A model generated the notes under the pieces. The model worked only from the letters and a program-made list of their open reading frames with translations, searched no databases and had not been told where the DNA came from. Both the position numbers and the translations under genes were made by a program. A DNA stretch of 13,288 nt from an archaeon. GTDB taxonomy: Archaea > Nanobdellota > Nanobdellia > SCGC-AAA011-G17 > GW2011-AR18. The stretch lies in the NCBI GenBank assembly GCA_023245385.1, contig JAHFKM010000016.1, positions 1 to 13,288 on the forward strand, written 5' to 3'. Shown here one piece after another: positions 6,159 through 12,299 of the stretch. Position 1 is the stretch's first letter, and each line of letters starts with the position of its first letter.

Positions 6159-6215
6159 TTCATTACGAATCTTTAAATAAGAAGAGTTACTTAAAAGTAT
6201 TTATGACGAAAATTC
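6159..6215. repeat. 57-bp direct repeat, copy 2 (apgM side)
   Basis: Identical to 5353-5409. It supplies the apgM promoter and start codon (ATG at 6203). It also keeps a duplicate truD start (CAT at 6161-6163) that now opens only a five-codon reading frame toward the toxin-antitoxin operon (ATG AAT TGT TCA GTT TAG on the minus strand). Confidence 0.98.
6172..6179 (+). promoter_or_regulatory. TATA box of apgM
   Basis: The sequence tttaaata is centred about 27 nt before the apgM ATG, inside repeat copy 2. Confidence 0.5.
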
Positions 6216-7438
6216 TTATTATTTTGGATGGTATTGGAGATACGCCTTGTAGAGTATTGGGGGGGAAAACACCGCTTGAATCAGCCTCTACGCCGAATTT
6301 GGATTTTCTTACCAGGAGAGGGAATACAGGATATGTACATACGGTTGGAAAAGATATTGCGCCGGAAAGTGACATTGCGGTGACAGCGCTCTTAGGGTAT
6401 GATCCGCGGGCTTATTATACGGGGAGAGGTCCTTTAGAAGCGTATGGGGCTGGTGTTCCATTTAAAGATGGAGATCTTGCTTTGCGTACAAATTTTTCAA
6501 CAGTTGATGAGGATATGACACTTGTTGATAGAAGAGCGGGAAGAACACTTACTACAAAGGAAGCTGAGGAATTGGCAAAGGCGGTTAATAAAGAAATTAA
6601 GGGAGATTTTACTTTTGTGCCGACAGTAGAGCATAGAGGCATTCTTGTTTTTGAGGGAAGACTTTCAGCGAATATTAGTAACGCGGATCCAGGGTATGAA
6701 AAGGTTGGAACTTTTGGTGTTGCACGGAGGATAGCAAAAAACAAAATTTCACCTTGTAAAGCTCTTGACCCGAAACCTGAAACAAAACGAAGCGCGAAAC
6801 TTGTTAATAATTTCATCAGACAGAGTTATGAAATTTTGAAAGATCATCCTTTGAATAAAAAAAGAATGAAAAATTATCTTTTGCCGGCGAATGTTATTCT
6901 TCCGCGGGATGCGGGAACAAGTCTTCCTTCTTTGCCGAAGAAAAAGGGATGGGCTGCGGTAGTGTCGATGCCTCTTGAGATTGGATTGGCTAAACTTTCA
7001 GGAATGAATATTATTTCCTTTCCACTTCCACCGGTTAGAGATGCTAATATTTATCCTACACTCTATAAAAGGCTCGAGGCGGAAATTAACGCGAGCAAAA
7101 AAGCTTTACAGGAAGCTAAGTATACAAAGTATTATTTGCATATTAAAGAAACAGATATTCCTGGTCATGACAACAAGCCAAAAGATAAAAAGAGTATGAT
7201 TGAAATTTTAGATAAAGAATTTTTTAAGTTTCTTCGGGAACAAGATTATGAATTGATTATAACTGGAGATCATAGCACGCCCTGTGAACGTAAGGGACAT
7301 TCTGCAGATCCGGTTCCTTTACTCTGGGTGGGAAAACAAAAACAAGATAGTGTGGAAAGATTTACAGAAGCAGCTTGTAAAAAAGGATCGCTTGGAAGAA
7401 TGTATGGAAAAGATGTACTTGCAAAAATGGGATTCTAA
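6203..7438 (+). CDS. apgM: 2,3-bisphosphoglycerate-independent phosphoglycerate mutase, archaeal type
   Basis: ApgM interconverts 3- and 2-phosphoglycerate in glycolysis and gluconeogenesis using two divalent metals and a phosphoserine intermediate. The 411-aa length is typical of the archaeal branch. Alkaline-phosphatase-fold ligands are visible: D9 in ILDGIGD, catalytic Ser56 in APESD (51-57), the second metal set in ETDIPGHD (316-323; D318, H322), GDHSTP (355-360; D356, H357) and H366 in KGHSADP. LGYDP (64-68) and YTGRGPLEA (72-80) are family signatures. The N-terminal start at 6203 matches the metal motif placement. The gene is divergent from truD; a toxin-antitoxin cassette now separates them but leaves this promoter intact through repeat copy 2. 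It is convergent with the next gene, with a hairpin at the junction. Confidence 0.96.
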   Translation: MTKILIILDGIGDTPCRVLGGKTPLESASTPNLDFLTRRGNTGYVHTVGKDIAPESDIAVTALLGYDPRAYYTGRGPLEAYGAGVPFKDGDLALRTNFSTVDEDMTLVDRRAGRTLTTKEAEELAKAVNKEIKGDFTFVPTVEHRGILVFEGRLSANISNADPGYEKVGTFGVARRIAKNKISPCKALDPKPETKRSAKLVNNFIRQSYEILKDHPLNKKRMKNYLLPANVILPRDAGTSLPSLPKKKGWAAVVSMPLEIGLAKLSGMNIISFPLPPVRDANIYPTLYKRLEAEINASKKALQEAKYTKYYLHIKETDIPGHDNKPKDKKSMIEILDKEFFKFLREQDYELIITGDHSTPCERKGHSADPVPLLWVGKQKQDSVERFTEAACKKGSLGRMYGKDVLAKMGF

Positions 7439-7477
7439 CAAAAGATCATTAAACCAAAATATTGTGAAAATAAAAGG

Positions 7478-7505
7478 AGTAGGTTATTTTTTTAAAAGAC
7501 CTACT
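7478..7505. terminator. Candidate bidirectional terminator hairpin between convergent genes
   Basis: A 7-bp perfect stem (agtaggt, 7478-7484, with acctact, 7499-7505) encloses a T-rich 14-nt loop. On the plus strand it is followed by aattttttt (7506-7514); on the minus strand by cctttttatttt. It overlaps the last codons of the minus-strand gene. Archaeal termination depends mainly on U-runs, so the T-runs may matter more than the stem. Confidence 0.45.
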
Positions 7506-7978
7506 AATTTTTTTGTAGCATCTATGAGTTTAGAATCAGTTAAAGGAATTATTACTGCGTCAAATTGAGTTATTGTATATTCATTTGCAACAAGTTCCTT
7601 TATTCTTTCTTGAGCACCCTGTAAATAAATCGGCCACGTTTCTCTTTTATTTCCTAAAGATTCATAACCATTAATTTCAAGAGTATAACTAAGAGGACGC
7701 CATGAAGTTCCTAGAGGATAGATATGATCTCCATAAAATTTAGCTTGCATCTTTGGAATTGGTTTTGGAATAAGATTTCCCCAAAGCATTCCTCCACCTC
7801 TCCCTCTATGATACAGTTCAGTCACTTCTACATAAACGCCAAGCTCTTTTCTCTTAAAAACTTCTTGCAGAACAAGATCTACTAAGGAAATCTGAATAAG
7901 ATTCCATTCAGCGCCCAAAGAAGTAACTTTATCACAGAGTTCTTGAGAAGTCCCACACATCTGCTCTTCTTCAGTCAT
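7484..7978 (-). CDS. Uncharacterised protein, 164 aa
   Basis: I do not recognise this protein. The reading frame extends to a TTG at 7996, but the ATG at 7978 is preferred because a TATA box (8001-8007) lies 26 nt upstream of it, as for other genes here; the TTG would be only about 8 nt from that box. The product begins MTEEEQMCGTSQELCDKV and looks like a soluble alpha/beta protein. Notable stretches are a glycine-rich turn HRGRGGGMLWGN and PKPIPKMQAKFYGDHIYPLG in the centre, then a C-terminal helix-strand segment ending TDSKLIDATKKLVGLLKK. No signal peptide, membrane helix or classic catalytic motif is evident. It is divergent from the GINS gene and convergent with apgM, so context gives no clear functional hint. 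Confidence 0.75.
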   Translation of the reverse strand: MTEEEQMCGTSQELCDKVTSLGAEWNLIQISLVDLVLQEVFKRKELGVYVEVTELYHRGRGGGMLWGNLIPKPIPKMQAKFYGDHIYPLGTSWRPLSYTLEINGYESLGNKRETWPIYLQGAQERIKELVANEYTITQFDAVIIPLTDSKLIDATKKLVGLLKK

Positions 7979-8000
7979 AAATTGTTTAATCTTCAAGGTT

Positions 8001-8007
8001 ATTTAAG
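8001..8007 (-). promoter_or_regulatory. TATA box of the 164-aa gene
   Basis: Minus-strand cttaaat is centred 26 nt before the ATG at 7978 and decides the start choice for that gene. A second box, tataaaag, lies just upstream (8008-8015) but is too far for a leaderless start. Confidence 0.5.
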
Positions 8008-8058
8008 CTTTTATATTTTTTAACAACACTAAACAGAACGTTGGTTTGTTACACCTTT

Positions 8059-8075
8059 TAGTAATCCTTAAATTC
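8059..8075 (+). promoter_or_regulatory. Promoter of the GINS-L44e-S27e operon
   Basis: The 12-mer tagtaatcctta (8059-8070) followed by aattc ends 26 nt before the GINS ATG. The same 12-mer is present at the same distance before aif2a (9219-9230). It spans what should be the BRE and the TATA box. Confidence 0.6.
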
Positions 8076-8095
8076 TTTCTCAAAATCCAAAATTC

Positions 8096-8716
8096 ATGAC
8101 AGAAAAGGATGTTGTTATAACCTATGAAACTTTATATGAGATTCTCAGGCTTGAAAAGTATAGGAAGGAGCTTCAAAAGTTGGATCCTGACTTTTTTCAT
8201 AATGTTTCGAAGTATTTGGAAGAAAAAAAAGCGATATTACAGTCCCAGGAGTCGAAAGACAATCTCTTCGCCCAGCAGAATATAGAGAAGACAAGAAAGC
8301 AGCTGGAAAATATTCAAAAAATTTTGAAAGAGTTCTATGAAAAGAGAGAAAGTAAAATAGTGCAACTGGCGCTTTTCTGTTCGAGAACAAGAAATAAGCT
8401 TCAGGACAGTTCTATGCTTTTGGAGGAAGAACAAAGGATGTATGAGAGTCTTACAGAGCAGCTTGATGATTTTAGGGCGGGGATTCAGGATAAACTTCTT
8501 GAGGGAAAAAAGCCGGAACTTAAACAAGCGAAAGATATAAAAACACTCTCTCAAGATCAACCGAAGAATAAGCTTGTAAGATTCCTTCAGGCAGTACCTC
8601 AGTTTGTGGGGGAGGATATGAACACGTATGGTCCTTATGATGCTGAAGATATGGCTAATCTGCCTTCCAGGGTTTCTGAAGTGCTTATCAAAAATAGTAG
8701 AGCAGAAGAACTATGA
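8096..8716 (+). CDS. GINS complex subunit (archaeal Gins51/Sld5-Psf1 type)
   Basis: GINS joins MCM and GAN/RecJ-like proteins in the archaeal replicative helicase complex. The 206-aa protein has the A-then-B domain order of the Gins51 (Gins15) subgroup. The N-terminal helical A domain (about 1-125) starts with ITYETLYEILRLEKYRKELQ and is followed by coiled-coil-like helices. A linker then leads to a small B domain (about 158-203) with LVRFLQAVPQFVGEDMNTYG and the GPYDAEDMANLP turn, typical for this family. Its TGA overlaps the rpl44e ATG (ATGA), so replication and translation genes share an mRNA. GINS next to L44e/S27e/aIF2-alpha is a known archaeal arrangement. The subgroup label rests on domain order; the family call is good. 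Confidence 0.8.
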   Translation: MTEKDVVITYETLYEILRLEKYRKELQKLDPDFFHNVSKYLEEKKAILQSQESKDNLFAQQNIEKTRKQLENIQKILKEFYEKRESKIVQLALFCSRTRNKLQDSSMLLEEEQRMYESLTEQLDDFRAGIQDKLLEGKKPELKQAKDIKTLSQDQPKNKLVRFLQAVPQFVGEDMNTYGPYDAEDMANLPSRVSEVLIKNSRAEEL

Positions 8717-9027
8717 AAGTCCCGAAAGTACAAAAACGTTATTGTCCTTGGTGTAAGAAAACGACAGATCATAAGGTAGATCAGTATAAGTCTGCGGGGA
8801 AAAGAGGAAGTTTGAGCCGTGGATCTATTGCTCGTGCTAAGATGAGGGGACAAGGGCGTGGTGTGGGAAATAAGGGAAAGTGGGGATCAAAACCTGCTAT
8901 CAGTAAATTCAAAAGAACAGGAGCTAAGATTAGTAAAAAAACAACCTTTCGTTACGCTTGTGTTGTTTGTAAAAAAATTATTCAGCAGAGTCAGGGAATA
9001 AGGACGAAGAAGGTGGAATTCACATGA
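8713..9027 (+). CDS. rpl44e: 50S ribosomal protein L44e
   Basis: L44e (eL42) is a zinc-binding large-subunit protein near the E site, present in archaea and eukaryotes only. The 104-aa product has the four zinc cysteines C11 and C14 (YCPWCKK) and C83 and C86 (ACVVCKK). The middle is a long basic loop (about 24-72) rich in Lys, Arg and Gly, including RGQGRGVGNKGKWG. It starts within the GINS stop codon and its own stop overlaps the rps27e start, both by ATGA, so translation is probably coupled. No Shine-Dalgarno is visible ahead of this start. Confidence 0.96.
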   Translation: MKVPKVQKRYCPWCKKTTDHKVDQYKSAGKRGSLSRGSIARAKMRGQGRGVGNKGKWGSKPAISKFKRTGAKISKKTTFRYACVVCKKIIQQSQGIRTKKVEFT

Positions 9028-9200
9028 AAAAAACGCTTAGTGTATTTATTAAAATAAAATGCGAGAAATGTAAGAACGAACAGGTTATTTTTAACAAGAC
9101 TGCGACGGTTATTCATTGTTTGGTTTGTAATGAGCTTCTTGCTGAACCTACTGGTGGTAAAGCGAGAGTTATCGCGCAAGTTCTGGAAAAGTATGAGTAA
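9024..9200 (+). CDS. rps27e: 30S ribosomal protein S27e
   Basis: This 58-aa gene is short but clear: MKKTLSVFIKIKCEKCKNEQ is followed by a second knuckle HCLVCNELLAEPTGGKA. The cysteines C13, C16, C32 and C35 form the C4 zinc finger of S27e (eS27), and the TGGKA tail motif is diagnostic. The start overlaps the L44e stop by 4 nt, and a good Shine-Dalgarno (aggtgg, 9011-9016) sits 7 nt upstream inside rpl44e. The gene ends at TAA 9198-9200, 55 bp before aif2a. The L44e-S27e-aIF2-alpha-Nop10 order is widely conserved in archaea. Confidence 0.96.
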   Translation: MKKTLSVFIKIKCEKCKNEQVIFNKTATVIHCLVCNELLAEPTGGKARVIAQVLEKYE

Positions 9201-9218
9201 ATGATTTTCTTTCTTTTC

Positions 9219-9236
9219 TAGTAATCCTTATAAATC
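9219..9236 (+). promoter_or_regulatory. Promoter of aif2a
   Basis: The 12-mer tagtaatcctta (9219-9230) continuing as taaatc gives a TATA box ending about 20-26 nt before the ATG at 9256. It matches the GINS operon promoter in sequence and spacing. Confidence 0.6.
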
Positions 9237-9255
9237 TTTAATTTGTTCCATTCTC

Positions 9256-10035
9256 ATGCTTTACAAGAAAAAGGGCACGCCTGAAATAGGAGAAGTTGTA
9301 CTCTGTACTGTTAAAAAAATTCTCTATCACTCTGTCTTTGTTAATATTGATGAGTATGAAAATAAGGATGGTATGATTCATATTTCAGAAATAGCGCCTG
9401 GAAGAATTAGAAATTTGAGAGATTATGTTAAGGAAGAAAAAAGAATTACGTGTAAGGTTTTAGAGATAAACAGGCAGACTGGAAATATTGATCTTTCTCT
9501 GAGAAGAGTTTCAACTTCTGCTATGATAGAAAAGCTTAATGAATATAAGCAGGAAGAAAAAGCGGAAAAACTTTTGGAAACTGTGGGGAGAGAGTTCAAA
9601 ACAGATCTTAAGGGGATGTATGAGCTTGTTGGGAAGAAAGCTATTGAGAAGTATTCAACTCTTTATAATTTTTTTCAGAGTATGGTTTTCAAAGGGAAAA
9701 GTGTTGTGGAAGAGCTTGATATTCAAAAGAATTACAAAGAGGCTCTTTACAAAGTTGCGGTGGAAAAAATAAAACCCGTGGAAGTGAAAGTGAGTGGTAT
9801 TCTTACTCTTCGGACTTATGCTGAGGATGGAATTGTTGCTCTTAAAAAGATTCTTCAGGAGTTGGAGAAGGCGGGAACGAAAGTTCAGTATCTTGGTGCG
9901 CCAAAGTATAAAGTAGAGGTTGTTTCTAAGAATTATAAAACTGCTGAGTCCATTCTTAAAATAGCGTTGGATAAAGCGCTTGAGCAAAGTAGGAAGCTTG
10001 GTGTAGAGGGTGAATTTTTGAAAAGTGCCAGCTAA
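9256..10035 (+). CDS. aif2a: Translation initiation factor aIF2, alpha subunit
   Basis: aIF2-alpha is one of three subunits of the factor that brings initiator Met-tRNA to the small ribosomal subunit. The 259-aa length fits. An N-terminal S1/OB domain (about 11-84) contains IGEVVLCTVKKILYHSVFVN, DGMIHISEIAPGR (38-50) and GNIDLSLRRV (76-85). A central helical domain (about 90-170) follows, then the C-terminal alpha/beta domain that contacts the gamma subunit (VKVSGILTLRTYAEDGIVAL onward). The gene has its own promoter despite following rps27e by only 55 bp. Its 3' end overlaps nop10 by 11 nt, and the last part contains the Shine-Dalgarno for nop10. Confidence 0.95.
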   Translation: MLYKKKGTPEIGEVVLCTVKKILYHSVFVNIDEYENKDGMIHISEIAPGRIRNLRDYVKEEKRITCKVLEINRQTGNIDLSLRRVSTSAMIEKLNEYKQEEKAEKLLETVGREFKTDLKGMYELVGKKAIEKYSTLYNFFQSMVFKGKSVVEELDIQKNYKEALYKVAVEKIKPVEVKVSGILTLRTYAEDGIVALKKILQELEKAGTKVQYLGAPKYKVEVVSKNYKTAESILKIALDKALEQSRKLGVEGEFLKSAS

Positions 10036-10207
10036 TCATATTTTTAAATGTTCAGTTTGCGGAAGATATACTCTTCAAAAAATGTGCAGATGTGGTGGAA
10101 CAACAGTCACTACAAAACCAGCGAAGTGGAATCTTAAAGATAATTATTCTAAGTATAGATTGGCTTATAAGGAACAGCATGGTGATTCTCCGGAAAATCA
10201 GTCGTAA
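10025..10207 (+). CDS. nop10: H/ACA ribonucleoprotein protein Nop10
   Basis: Nop10 stabilises Cbf5 in the archaeal H/ACA RNP that pseudouridylates rRNA. The 60-aa product starts at a GTG inside the aif2a 3' end, preceded by a strong Shine-Dalgarno (agggtga, 10007-10013). HIFKCSVCGRYTLQ is followed by KPAKWNLKDNYSKYRLAYKE, the conserved Cbf5-binding linker and helix. The zinc ribbon is unusual: C9 and C12 are a normal CxxC, but the second knuckle is C21-R-C23 (MCRCGG), one residue shorter than the usual CPxCG. Four cysteines are still present, so zinc binding is likely. Overlap with aif2a implies cotranscription. Confidence 0.93.
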   Translation: MPANHIFKCSVCGRYTLQKMCRCGGTTVTTKPAKWNLKDNYSKYRLAYKEQHGDSPENQS

Positions 10208-10209
10208 AT

Positions 10210-10217
10210 TATATAAA
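10210..10217 (+). promoter_or_regulatory. TATA box of the PAC2 gene
   Basis: The sequence tatataaa is centred about 27 nt before the ATG at 10241, in the 33-bp gap after nop10, so this gene can be transcribed on its own as well as by read-through. Confidence 0.55.
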
Positions 10218-10240
10218 CGAATACGCTCAAAGTTTGACTT

Positions 10241-11014
10241 ATGGAAGATCTTAATTTTATTCTTAAAAAGTTCGTTGATGTTTCGCTTAGTAAACCGCTT
10301 CTTATTCAGGGGCTTCCTGGTATGGGTAATGTGGGAAAGATAACTGTTGATTTTTTACTCCAGTCATTAAAAGCGAAAAGGGTATATGAGATACGATCTT
10401 CACTTTTTCCAAGTTATGCTTTTGTGACGCAGAATAATATTCTTGAAGCGCCAAGAATGGAGGTGTATCATAAAAAAATAAAAAAGAGAGATATTCTTTT
10501 TCTTACTGGTGATGTTCAGCCTTTCGAGGATCATGCGAGTTATCTTTTTTCTCATCATCTTCTTTCTTTCTTGAAAAAGCTTCATGTTGAGGAGATTATA
10601 ACTTTAGGGGGTATAGGGTTGGAACATCCACCTCATCATCCTCATCTTTATCTTGCGGGGACTGATAAAAAAATGCTAAGGAAGTATCAGGGGAGAGAAC
10701 TTAAGGAAGCTTCTTCGATACTTTTAGGACCGATTCTTGGTATGACTGGGTTAACGCTTGCTTTGAGTAAGGAGTATGCTTTGCCTGGTGTGAGTTTTCT
10801 TGTGGAAACAACAGGAACACCTGGGCATCTTGGTATTAAAGAATCAAAAGAGCTTATTCAGCTGTTGAACAAAAAACTTGGTTTGGGTATTAATATCAAG
10901 GAATTTGAAAAAGAAACGAAGTTCATTGAGACACAGCTTCATGAAATTTTTGAAAAACCTTTTGAAGAAGAGTCTCATTCTACTAAGAAAGAAGTGACTA
11001 ATTATATTGGTTAG
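10241..11014 (+). CDS. PAC2-family protein (proteasome assembly chaperone-like)
   Basis: PAC2-family proteins include the archaeal chaperones PbaA and PbaB that help build or bind the 20S proteasome; many members have no assigned role. The 257-aa protein shows the family start KPLLIQGLPGMGNVGKITVD (18-37), the core SLFPSYAFV (54-62), GDVQP (90-94) and TLGGIGLEHP (121-130), and the C-terminal PGVSFLVETTGTPGHLG (182-198). A His/Pro-rich turn, EHPPHHPHLYLAG (128-140), follows the glycine loop. The C-terminus ends NYIG, so no clear HbYX proteasome-docking motif. Location after aif2a and nop10 is the conserved archaeal context. Its stop overlaps the convergent nuclease gene by 4 nt. Confidence 0.88.
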   Translation: MEDLNFILKKFVDVSLSKPLLIQGLPGMGNVGKITVDFLLQSLKAKRVYEIRSSLFPSYAFVTQNNILEAPRMEVYHKKIKKRDILFLTGDVQPFEDHASYLFSHHLLSFLKKLHVEEIITLGGIGLEHPPHHPHLYLAGTDKKMLRKYQGRELKEASSILLGPILGMTGLTLALSKEYALPGVSFLVETTGTPGHLGIKESKELIQLLNKKLGLGINIKEFEKETKFIETQLHEIFEKPFEEESHSTKKEVTNYIG

Positions 11015-12258
11015 AATTCTGCTAGGGACTTTTGAAGTTTTTTTGTGAGTGGTTTTTCTGATTCTTTGTTTTTTTCTAAAACTATTTCTCCGTAAACTCC
11101 GTCATATCCTGGTTTTATTTTTAGTTTGTGTTCTCGATTTAATAAAATAACTTCTGCTAATTTTTCAGTTACTATTTTTTTCAAATCTTCTAAGGGTGTG
11201 TTCAAGAGAATAGTATATTCTGTTTTAAAATTTTTAATGAGTTCAGTGTAAATCTCCATCGTTTTTTTTGCTGCTGGATTTTTTATGGTATGGACTGCGC
11301 AGATAAGTTCGCTTAAAGGAAGAACTTCTTGAAAAAATGGAACGTTTTTAGCGATAGTGCGATCGGCTAATTCTTCAACGCGATATTCAACACCAACAGT
11401 TAATGTTTTTTTGCATACGGGGCAAATGCCTTTTAATTTTTTTGTTTCATTAAAATCTAAAGAAACACCACAAGCACGATGACCATCTATGTGGTATTTT
11501 CCATATTCTGGGTTAGCTTCTATCGTTCCTCTCAATCCTTCTCCAGTTCTAATCGCTTTCAAAATAGATTTATAGGTTAAAGTACAATCAAAGAGTGTTG
11601 CTTCTCTTCCCAGGCGCCAAGGATGAGAAGAGTGGGGATCAGAAAAAGAAACAAGGTTATAGTTGTCTAGTTTAGAAATTCTCCTGTTCATTGGGGGGTC
11701 GCTTGAAATACCTGTTTCTATCGCGTGAATATACTTTGCTTTTTCTTCAAAACATTCCTCAACAGAATCAAAGCCTGATTTGGATCCGAAGATACTCATC
11801 CACGAAGTCCATGCGTGGGCGGGGATTATTTCAATATCTGTACTTATTGAGCGAAGCATTTCTACAAACTCAATGCTTGACATTCCAAAAATTGGTCTGC
11901 CATCGTAGTCTATTCTTCCTTTTTTTAAAAGTTCGGTAATGAATTGTTCAACAACTTCTTTGTTTGGAGCCAAAACAACATGATGAATTCTTCTTCCTTT
12001 TCCACCTTGTGTATAAGCTAAAGAAATTTCTGTTTGCCAGATAAAAGGAAACTTGTTTTTACTCCATAAAATACCATTCTCATCTTCTTTTAGTTTAGAA
12101 GTAATTTCCTTAAACCATAATGGGTGTTGCATGTCTCCAGTGCCGAGAATGTCTAATCCTTTAATTTTCGCGTTTCTTTCTAAGTCTTCTAATGTTGTTA
12201 ATTTACTACATGCCTGCGCATATCTTCCATGAATGTGAAAGTCACCTATGAACTTCAT
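11011..12258 (-). CDS. endoQ: PHP-domain endonuclease Q-like DNA repair nuclease
   Basis: EndoQ, described in Thermococcales, cuts DNA 5' of deaminated bases (uracil, hypoxanthine, xanthine) and abasic sites. The 415-aa protein has a PHP metal site: DFHIHGRY (6-13; H8, H10), GTGDMQHP (39-46), E77 in WQTEIS, H93 in RIHHV, PAHAWTSW (146-153), ETG (181-183) and SDPHSSHPWRLGRE (206-219). A zinc-finger module follows: YHIDGHRACGVSL (255-267) with CPVCKK (279-284). The C-terminal 130 residues are helical and Lys-rich. The start ATG at 12258 is 27 nt from a TATA box. It is a single gene following the lipoprotein gene by 41 bp and converging on the PAC2 gene. The family match is strong; substrate range is taken from characterised members. 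Confidence 0.88.
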   Translation of the reverse strand: MKFIGDFHIHGRYAQACSKLTTLEDLERNAKIKGLDILGTGDMQHPLWFKEITSKLKEDENGILWSKNKFPFIWQTEISLAYTQGGKGRRIHHVVLAPNKEVVEQFITELLKKGRIDYDGRPIFGMSSIEFVEMLRSISTDIEIIPAHAWTSWMSIFGSKSGFDSVEECFEEKAKYIHAIETGISSDPPMNRRISKLDNYNLVSFSDPHSSHPWRLGREATLFDCTLTYKSILKAIRTGEGLRGTIEANPEYGKYHIDGHRACGVSLDFNETKKLKGICPVCKKTLTVGVEYRVEELADRTIAKNVPFFQEVLPLSELICAVHTIKNPAAKKTMEIYTELIKNFKTEYTILLNTPLEDLKKIVTEKLAEVILLNREHKLKIKPGYDGVYGEIVLEKNKESEKPLTKKLQKSLAEF

Positions 12259-12280
12259 TTTAAAGAAGAAAGAATTAAAG

Positions 12281-12290
12281 ATTATATAAA
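12281..12290 (-). promoter_or_regulatory. TATA box of the EndoQ-like gene
   Basis: The run attatataaa on the plus strand reads tttatataat on the minus strand and is centred about 27 nt before the ATG at 12258. It lies in the 41-bp gap after the lipoprotein stop codon. Confidence 0.55.
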
Positions 12291-12299
12291 TACTTCTGC

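Larger units (their letters stand above)
5353..6215. mobile_element. Inserted toxin-antitoxin cassette bounded by perfect 57-bp direct repeats
   Basis: An 806-bp unit has been added to the truD-apgM divergent promoter, leaving one 57-bp copy at each end. The interior (5410-6158) carries a RelE-type toxin, its antitoxin, the antitoxin promoter and about 200 bp with no assigned gene. There is no transposase, integrase or clear terminal inverted repeat, so no autonomous element is claimed. Single-crossover integration of a small circle carrying the same 57 bp, or a long target duplication, would each give this structure. An assembly join between strain variants is the main non-biological alternative. 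Confidence 0.6.

Noticed and set aside
6415..6816. 133-codon minus-strand ORF inside apgM
   Set aside because: Antisense to a well-conserved enzyme with all catalytic residues; no promoter or start signal.
7979..7996. Upstream TTG start for the 164-aa protein
   Set aside because: It would place the start only about 8 nt from the TATA box; the ATG at 7978 is at the normal 26 nt.
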